Assembly (NCBI RefSeq): GCF_028453695.1
Contig: NC_135774.1
Coordinates: 1,302,001-1,366,000, forward strand
DNA from: Augochlora pura
Lineage: Eukaryota > Arthropoda > Insecta > Hymenoptera > Halictidae
Reading direction: 5' to 3'
Length of the DNA: 64,000 nt
In this document: positions 57,401 through 64,000 of the stretch, piece by piece
Layout: every line of letters begins with the position of its first letter
How positions within the stretch are numbered: position 1 is the stretch's first letter
Notes under the pieces: model-generated
Database searches by the model: none
What the model was told of the DNA's origin: nothing
What the model saw: only the letters and a program-made list of their open reading frames with translations
Translations under genes and position numbers: made by a program

Positions 57401-58064
57401 GAGCTGATGCCTTTGAGCTGATCTTTTAGACCCGGTTGTTGTTTGTGGGTTACAAGGCTGCTGCCAGGTTTGTTCCGGCAAAGGGGTAGCAGCTAATCTA
57501 GTGGAAACTCCGCTCATTGCTTCGGCCGCCTCGCAATGGCTGAACCTGTCTGTCATTGGTTACAGTGTTCCCTAAATAGCTCGTAATCGGAGCGGCGAAT
57601 TTACAAACGCAAAATGTTTCTGGGACACTCTTAACGCTATCTGAGAATCATCTACCCCTAATTTCCCGATTACGGATAATTTCGTGAACTGGCTCTGTAT
57701 TATCACCGTTTCGACCAACGACCACGTAGAAGCGTCAACGCCCCGTCGATTTATCTTCGATCACCCTCTCCCCGATCACACGCGTCCGAAGCTATTACCG
57801 GATGCCGAGCAATTACTGTACTCGACTGTACCGTACACGCAGTTTTGATACGCCGCTCTCCGAACGGTAGTTCATTCTTTCTTGACCCGGTTCAAGTTTT
57901 TTTCAGTTGCGCCAGGTCGCGCATGCCAGATGGCGGCCGAAGAACACGGTCCGAAGAATGTGCATCGGGTACCGCGCGACGAGTTCGTTGCGACGATCGT
58001 TGCAGATGGATGGCACGGATAACGGTGTGGCAATGAGCGTAGCGGAGGCTGAACCATCTGTCTG
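57401..58064. other. Non-coding stretch
   Basis: No gene recognised. Mixed composition with short overlapping frames of about 60 codons. Confidence 0.35.
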
Positions 58065-58089
58065 TTACGTCAGCGGCGCGCGTATATAT
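58065..58089 (+). promoter_or_regulatory. CRE-like site plus TATA-like box
   Basis: TTACGTCA (58,065-58,072, the complement of the CRE-like TGACGTAA) precedes TATATAT (58,083-58,089) by ten bases in a GC-rich context. The spacing and order resemble a compact promoter that would start transcription near 58,115. No coding frame or donor downstream supports it. TATATAT is common in this DNA, so this is only a candidate. Confidence 0.2.
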
Positions 58090-59154
58090 GGGTGACACGG
58101 TTTTTGGTTCGGATGTAACGAGTCATTTTTACGGCGCGCCGATTGGACGGGCCAGCGAATCCGACCACGGTTGAAGTTGAAGCACCCACGGGAGATTGGA
58201 AAAGGCTAACCGTGTAAAATGTGGCTGTGCGAGCAAAAAAGGAGAAAGGCGGATGAGGCGAGAATAAATGCGTTAAAAAGTGTATTAAAAATGCTGTGGA
58301 ACGGATGTCTATTTTGGAAAGAGTGTCGGAATGAAATGCTTCGACTGCCAGATACGGTCGCGACCGTATTAATTAAGTTACATTAACGGCAGTCGTGAGC
58401 AATGGCCGCATACCCGCGTCGCTCGGAGAAGATAATTTCAGCGTTGCCGGAATGCCAGCTGCAATCTACATCCGCGTTTCTATCAGAATTCTTTGCGGCC
58501 AGATTAGAACTGACCATCGTAATGTCACCGGCGGTACGCTCCTATTCGTCTCGCATACGAAACGAGCTCGGGGCTTATATAATATCCGACCTTGTTTCTT
58601 CGTAGAAAAGACCCCCGCCTCCCTCCCCTCGCCGCCGCTTCGACTGCTATTAATCTCGACGATAAACCAATTATCTCGGCAAAGACCGGTCGAACTATAA
58701 TCCGTTTAAATATTTCTGTGTTCTCGTGGGGACAGCTTTATCGTCCCGGTATTTTCTGCATTTAGGCACTTAACACTCTGAAAGCCCGCGCCCGCTCGTT
58801 CAAATATGCGGCACAAAAGAGCATCGCATGGTAATTGCATCGGCCGTCGCAACAATGCGTTTAGCGACCTTACGCGGAGAGACAAAGAAGCAACGATTAC
58901 CGTAAACTACTTCTGGATCTATCTTCTTCTTTGCCTGTTTTACATGTCGGGACAAAGGCTTCGGAATCGACCATTGTGTTCCAGATTTTTTGATTTGTTT
59001 TACTTTGCGTGGACGTTCGCGTTCTTTCGCTGATGTCCGTTCGGTTTACCGATTCGCATTCGCCGAGATGGAAATTATTGAAAATCTTTGTAAATACTTC
59101 ATTCGATGTCGCCGGATGACGAGCATTCGAGACGCCATATTTATTAATTCCTTT
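58090..59154. other. Non-coding stretch
   Basis: No gene recognised. TTAA-CACTCTGAAAGCCCGC at about 58,769-58,788 resembles a TTAA-element left end, but no right end was found. A 101-codon frame at 58,395-58,700 has no domain. Confidence 0.35.
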
Positions 59155-59412
59155 TTAACCCTTTGCCCTTTGCCTTTGCCTCGAGTGGCGACTCTGAGGC
59201 ACCACTGAAATTGTTCTATCAGGTTCCAAAATAATGTTTATACTAATAAAGTTTATACGTAAAAACTTGTTAAAAATGAAGCAATTTGTACGAGTCAGAA
59301 GAATTAATTTCATATCCATCAAAATGTACTTTGTCAAATAAAATGGGAATACTAAAAACCGGGAAAGTAATCTTAGATTTACAGTTGAATGACTCCGAAT
59401 GCAAAGGGTGAA
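59155..59412 (-). mobile_element. TTAA-flanked short element, family A copy 3 (inverted)
   Basis: It begins TTAA-CCCTTTGCCCTTTGCC, with a small local duplication, followed by TCGAGTGGCGACTCTGAGGC. It ends ACTCCGAATGCAAAGGG-TGAA, where the right TTAA has decayed to TGAA. On the minus strand the order matches 11,101-11,349, including the GTACATTTTGA/GTGTATTTTAT region and GAGTCGCCACTCGAG near the terminus. Non-coding and older than copy 2. Confidence 0.8.
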
Positions 59413-60371
59413 CGTTCGTGCACGTGTATTACGATAACATATTTTAATTCCAAGTAAAAGTAGAGAAATAAATGAACGATAAATGTAGAGGAGCGAATAG
59501 ATTGGCCATCGGTGACTGGTCGATGCTTCTTAAACGGAAAATAAGGTTGAAACAATGTCCAGCGATTTTTCAACGAGGCCGTAACCCGCGCTGGGACGAT
59601 CGAAGCGTTAATCGAGAGACGTCCCGTTTATTTTTCCTGGCGCTTACTGCGTTCCGTGGGGGCCCGACCGGGGGGATGGAGAGGGGACCGAGAGTTGTCG
59701 AATGTCCAGAGGGCGGTTAGCCGTCCGCGTTTCCGTGACGAAAGAAATCGAGCCATTACGAGCGGAGCCGTTCCGCAGATTTAAATTCTAATTCGAGGTC
59801 GGCGACGGTGGTGTGTGGCGGGGCTCGGTTAAGTTCGCCGGGCCGCCGGGCCGAACTAATGCCCCCCCGCCGCCGCCGTCGCCGTCGCCGTGGCCCCCGA
59901 AGGAATTTGTAAATTCGACGGTGGAAGTTTTAATCGTCCATCAGGGAAGAAACGAGCAGCACGAACTTTTCGCATAATAATTCTTTCGTACCTTTCCCGC
60001 GGTGAGCCGGTCCTACCCCCCCCCCCCTCCCCACTCTCTTCCCCCCTCTGCCCCTCTGCGCCGACTGGGAAAATGAGAAGGAACGATTCGCGTCCGCGAA
60101 CGAATATTTCCTGCGACTCTCGGCCCGAGGTCCCACGGCTAAAGTAACCTTCGACGATATTTCCCCTTTTATTGTCGCGACTCGATTCGCCGGCGAGCTA
60201 ATAACTTTTAAAACGGGACGGGTGTAGTGGACTGTGGACAGGCCGAGTGAAATTCGACGGTCCGCCGAGCTTATTAGTTACCTATTTTACACTTTACTTT
60301 CAGAGTTAATATTTATCATTATTTTATGTCGATTTTCCATTGCGAATTACTGTCTACCTCCGCGGTGCATC
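59413..60371. other. Non-coding GC-rich stretch with homopolymers
   Basis: Includes CCGCCGCCGCCG/TCGCCGTCGCCG at about 59,867-59,891 and a C-run of about 12 at 60,017-60,028. Frames under 90 codons have no known domains. Confidence 0.4.
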
Positions 60372-60592
60372 TTAACCCTTTACAATTACATTAAGTTTAT
60401 ACGTAGGTGTCATACCGTCAGGAATTAATTTTCATTGAACAGTAATACATAATATATAAGATTAAGGTTCTTCTTTAATGCTTAGATATACTCAAAGCAA
60501 TGGTACGTTCCAATTTTGAAAAGATTAATAAAGTAAAAATAAAATAAAAAGCTTCGGTGGCCGAATGGAGACACACGAGCGCAAAGGGTTAA
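60372..60592. mobile_element. TTAA-flanked short element, singleton
   Basis: The 221-bp segment begins TTAA-CCCTTTACAATTAC and ends CACACGAGCGCAAAGGG-TTAA. TTAA is present at both ends, with inverted termini sharing CCCTTT(A/G)C. The right terminus (CCCTTTGCGCTCG on the minus strand) is close to the family A terminus CCCTTTGCACTCG, but the AT-rich interior is different. It may be a diverged relative or a chimera of two families. Non-coding. Confidence 0.65.
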
Positions 60593-60832
60593 ATAGTAAA
60601 CAAAGGCGGCAAGAGACCGGCAAAATCGACCGGGCAGTCCATCAAAGCCGAGAGCCGAGTCCGCAAAATCCATCGAGCCCTGCCTCATCCATTCGTAAGC
60701 GGTAATCCGAGCCGGAAAAAGAGCACCGGGAAATTCCTTGGAATATTATATGACTATCCGCTGCGCAAGCCGCGGAATCTGGCGAAACGAGCAGCGCGTA
60801 GTGTCGATCAAACGCGGCTCGGCCCGGTCGTT

Positions 60833-60838
<6 letters not shown>
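60593..60838. other. Non-coding spacer
   Basis: Nothing recognised. Confidence 0.3.

Positions 60839-60863
<25 letters not shown>
60839..60863 (+). repeat. (GA)n microsatellite
   Basis: About 12 uninterrupted GA dinucleotides. Confidence 0.95.
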
Positions 60864-61160
60864 CCCGTGCGCGATTCCTCGTCGGATCGCCGCGCTCGCC
60901 TTTCCGCTCTTCTCGGGGTCCAGTTTTTACGGATACGTCTTCGCGGGTTCTAGGTGCGTCCGAGCGAGGTCGTGGGTTCAGTGGCCGGTTGCAGGGTTAA
61001 CCCGGCCGCAGGACTATTTCTCCGGGGGGGGTGGGGGGGATCGGGCGCCTTCGGTTTTTACGAGCGGGACGAGTACAACGCGCGATACATACCTGTCCGG
61101 CCGCCGCGGACTTGCACCTTGCGTCGCGCGCGACCGCGTCTCGTCCACCGCTTCAGGCTG

Positions 61161-61203
61161 GTTTATGGTTTATGGTTTATGGTTTATGGTTTATGGTTTA
61201 TGG
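61161..61203 (+). repeat. 7-bp repeat (GTTTATG)n, ~6 copies
   Basis: Six perfect copies of GTTTATG. The seven-base period resembles a telomere-type repeat superficially, but it is not the insect TTAGG motif and the array is very short. It would translate to a WFMVYGL repeat in a frame that is not a credible gene. Confidence 0.95.
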
Positions 61204-61286
61204 ACAGCCCCCGGTGTCGTTGGGCCGCGGCGCCGCTTCGAGACCCGGCACGCGAAGGGGTTGCTTACCGCTTCTTCTTTTATTCC

Positions 61287-61312
61287 CGTCGTCGTCGTCG
61301 TCGTCGTCGTCC
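61287..61312. repeat. (GTC)n trinucleotide repeat
   Basis: About eight uninterrupted GTC units. Confidence 0.94.
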
Positions 61313-61585
61313 CGTGTGCCCTGGAACGGTTTTTAATCGACGGATATGAATATTTATAAGGGTCGCCCGACGTTTATCACTGGTTCCGCGGGTATTTATG
61401 CAGATTCGCATCTTTACAAGCCGCTCGAGGGAAATGGAAATCGAACGGGGGTATCTCGGTTCCATTGTTCGCGGGCCCATTAACAGACCCATTAACTCGC
61501 GGCGTTGATACCATTGGCGCTGCTTACGACCATTCTCGTTGCCGGCTTTATCCATTAACTTTTTTAATCGTATTTTTCAACGCAC

Positions 61586-61589
<4 letters not shown>
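61313..61589. other. Non-coding stretch
   Basis: Nothing recognised. Confidence 0.3.

Positions 61590-61613
<24 letters not shown>
61588..61613 (+). repeat. (CT)n microsatellite
   Basis: About 12 uninterrupted CT dinucleotides. Confidence 0.95.
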
Positions 61614-61617
<4 letters not shown>

Positions 61618-61662
61618 GATCCATTCGCGCTTCTTCTCGCTCCTAGTTTGTTTATTTCATTC

Positions 61663-61716
61663 GACCCCTTTTATAATAACGAGTCAGACTCGCGATACAA
61701 ATTTCATGCAAGATCT
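61663..61716 (-). mobile_element. Terminal fragment of family C element (inverted)
   Basis: ACCCCTTTTATAATAACGAG followed by TCAGACTCG and CAAATTTCATGCAAGATCT. On the minus strand this matches the right end of the 63,573 copy almost base for base (AGATCCTGCATGAAAT, then CGAGTCTGACTCG, then TTATTATA). The flanking TTAA is lost. Opposite in orientation to the other family C copies. Confidence 0.8.
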
Positions 61717-61901
61717 ACTAAATACGAACATTATTAATCTCTTCTACATCGAAATAATCTGCTCTCATTGGACGAGGATCAACGCCGACGGTTCATGAAC
61801 AAAATAATCGGCATTTGAAATTAAACTTGTAAATGGTATTTCGTAGACTTCCGGCGATACTTTGTTCGCTCTGAAATCATAGCGCTTTATTCTCGCTCCT
61901 C
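61717..61901. other. Non-coding spacer
   Basis: Nothing recognised. Confidence 0.3.
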
Positions 61902-62064
61902 TTAACCCTTGTTCGCTGTTCCGGTTAATCAGACCCGAATCGAAAATTTGCTTTGAACCGTTTCACGCGTTATAAACATTTATAAATAAAGTACGCGCAT
62001 TGAAATTTTTCGTAGCAGCCCGACGCAAACGCGAGAATCGTCAAAGCGACGATTCGAGGGTTAA
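61902..62064. mobile_element. Possible short TTAA-flanked element
   Basis: The 163-bp segment begins TTAA-CCCTTGTTCGCTG and ends GATTCGAGGG-TTAA. TTAA with CCCT/AGGG-type ends on both sides fits the other elements, but the inverted match beyond CCCT is poor and no second copy was seen. It could be a decayed element or coincidence. Confidence 0.4.
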
Positions 62065-63572
62065 GGGTTGGAATTATTAAACGGTTGACCTGCTATTTAT
62101 TTATAAATTAATCAAGTTAAAATACGAGAGGCTTCCGTCAATTAAACGAGCTTTTATAGCGTAAATTGAGAACGTGCCCCTTTGATTTCCAGGCGCGATA
62201 TTTTCTTATTGTTTTATGGAAGAGTCTCGACAAACAGGGACGGTGTTATTCAAAGAAATTAATTGATCGATGGTGTATTTTTTATGGCAGCAATAATATC
62301 GAATGAAACAACGAAAAGTGCCAGTCGCGGCCACGAGACGCCGTACAAATTGAAAAACGCACTGCCATCGTTAATAGCCCGCGCTGACAAGCGACGACGT
62401 AGAAGGCGTGCATTATTTATGAAAAAGCCTGGCACATTCCGCTGGCGAACGGTTACGAAACGCTCGCGATAAATACACCGCGACGCGTCTTCCTTCCCAT
62501 TGGTTTATGTAGCGTGCAACATTCGTTCGCTTCTTGGGTAACGGAAAAATTATTCGTGGTTGTTTAAATCTCCGTGTTGCAACTTTAACTCCTCGACATC
62601 GGAAGGGTCTAGATAAGAACCCGCAACAATGTACGGATCAACGATTTTCTGTCTCTTATTCGGCGTGCGAGAGAGACTTCAATGGCTCGGCGAAACCGAG
62701 CGAGACGGAGTCATACTTCACGCGACGACCCGACACTTCAAACGCTCGAACGTATACCGCTCGCCTGTCTATGTGTCACCCACAGAAGCAAAACCGAAAC
62801 TCTCCAACCCTTTGCCGGATCTTCGAGAAAATTTTGCCGTCGCGTTGGCCACGATTTGCCGGTTGAAACGAGTCCAAACACGACGCTTCTCGGACAATTA
62901 TTACAGCCGATGAAATAAATAAATAGCTCGAGGATTTATTAGTAGCTTTTATGCAACAAATTAGCGTGAAGAATGTACATGAAATTTCAGAAGTATTTAA
63001 AGGTCCGGGTATACTTTTTCCAAGTTATTAAAATTAATGGAAGAAGACAAAAAATGTTTCGTTGCAAGCAGCATTGAAATTCGTAGGAATTAATTTTCAA
63101 AAGCAAAAGTCTTTTAATAGCGTTATCGTTCCTTACAATTTTTTATAAAAACAGCGATCCAGCTTTGTTTCACGGATTTCCAGGTCTCGTCGCGCAGTTC
63201 CGGAGGGGAACTGGGCGATAAGAATAGATTGGATTCGCTTGAAATTAGCGAGACTAACGGCATCAGAACGCTTGTAAAAGCATTATACGGACTGGTGGTT
63301 GTTACACACGGCTGTAATTAACACCGATTATTATTCAAGAACCGTGTTTCGCCCCATCGAAATTCGTTCAGCGCGTCTTCTCGGCAGAGATAGCTGCCGC
63401 TTAAAATGCATGGCGTCCACCGGTCGAACGACATTGAAAGTGTTTCTACAATGTGCATTACGTATACATCGAAAATTCGGCGTTATCGTGAACCGCGATC
63501 ATTTTGTTGCACTAGATAAATAATTATCCGTCCGGGCGCTTCGACGGAAATCCTTTTCTCCGTTAATTTTAT
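62065..63572. other. Non-coding stretch
   Basis: No gene recognised. Frames of 94 and 110 codons at 62,534-62,913 overlap in different frames and have no known domain. The remainder is AT-rich. Confidence 0.4.
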
Positions 63573-63824
63573 TTAACCACTTGCACTACGACTGCTTTCA
63601 TGCTGCGTTGATTAACACTTATTTGTTATTAATATTTTCCCGAATAGGACCAAACAATTTTCGTTTCCTATTTTATTTTTATTTACTCTCATTTCTAATC
63701 TTTAATAACAGAAAAATTAAATTCGATTTCGATTTAAAAGGAAATTAATAATATTCATATTTAGGAGATCCTGCATGAAATCTTTGTCACGAGTCTGACT
63801 CGTTATTATAGTGCAATGGGTTAA
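63573..63824 (+). mobile_element. TTAA-flanked short element, family C copy 2
   Basis: The 252-bp segment begins TTAA-CCACTTGCACTACGAC and ends ATAGTGCAATGGG-TTAA. Imperfect inverted termini match those of 47,478-47,727. Near the left it shares TGCTGCGTTGATTA (GCTACGTTGATTA in copy 1). Near the right it shares the palindrome CGAGTCTGACTCG (63,790-63,802) followed by TTATTATAGT. AT-rich, non-coding. Confidence 0.85.
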
Positions 63825-64000
63825 CCAATTAATTTCATTCTGTCCAGTTGAAGTCTTTATGCTACTTTTTTGTATTATCGAGAAAGTTATCGTTTAATTT
63901 CTTGACGGATGGATTCCATTCGAGGAAGCGCAGGTTTCAATTTTTCTGATCGGCCGCGATCAGGATAAGGATTTCAGTGTCGGTTCATACTTTGTTGAAA
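63825..64000. other. Non-coding right edge
   Basis: Nothing recognised in the last 176 bases. Confidence 0.3.

Overview
The window looks like non-coding nuclear DNA of an insect, most likely a hymenopteran (bee or ant). The reasons are: CpG is abundant; GC-rich and AT-rich stretches alternate at kilobase scale; there are many dinucleotide and trinucleotide microsatellites; and the mobile elements are a mariner 3' end, a copia-type solo LTR and many short TTAA-flanked elements. The order-level assignment is inference, as no gene in the window fixes the species. There are no bacterial operons, no rRNA and no tRNA that I can recognise.

I could not support any protein-coding gene. The longest open frames (about 150 to 240 codons) lie in GC-rich or simple-repeat DNA where stops are rare. 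They have biased Arg/Ser/Pro compositions, overlap frames on the other strand, and match no family I know. The window is best read as a gene desert or a very large intron. The best hint of a transcription unit is a CpG-rich block at about 56.56-57.4 kb, which ends on the minus strand in a perfect splice-donor consensus at 56,550. If real, it would be a first exon whose intron runs leftward through much of the window. A second, weaker donor lies on the plus strand at 7,479.

The recognisable content is repetitive. (1) At least thirteen short (about 160-305 bp) elements or fragments are bounded by TTAA or a close variant, usually followed by CCCT and with short inverted ends. This is the architecture of non-autonomous piggyBac-type elements. 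They fall into several families, with copies at 0.7, 11.1 and 59.2 kb (family A), 38.4, 40.4 and 53.5 kb (family B), 45.6, 47.5, 61.7 and 63.6 kb (family C), 18.8 and 27.4 kb (family D), and singletons at 2.1, 18.0, 27.9, 60.4 and 61.9 kb. (2) A copia-like solo LTR with a perfect 5-bp target duplication lies at 15.8-16.1 kb, and a mariner 3' end at 1.9 kb. (3) Duplications of AT-rich 155-190 bp units occur at 5.0, 6.7, 29.4 and 33.5 kb. (4) Short-period minisatellites occur at 6.0, 9.1, 16.4, 17.1, 32.7, 44.7, 49.0 and 51.7-52.1 kb. (5) A 24-bp-unit array at 13.3-13.7 kb changes orientation in the middle, so a transcript could fold into a long hairpin. (6) Poly-G and purine tracts are common, and one of them contains a 100-N assembly gap at 43.8 kb.

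The most interesting items are the inverted 24-bp array, the set of TTAA elements with conserved subterminal palindromes, and the 86-bp duplication flanking the TTAA element at 11.1 kb. All calls were made by eye, and boundaries of degenerate repeats may be off by several bases.
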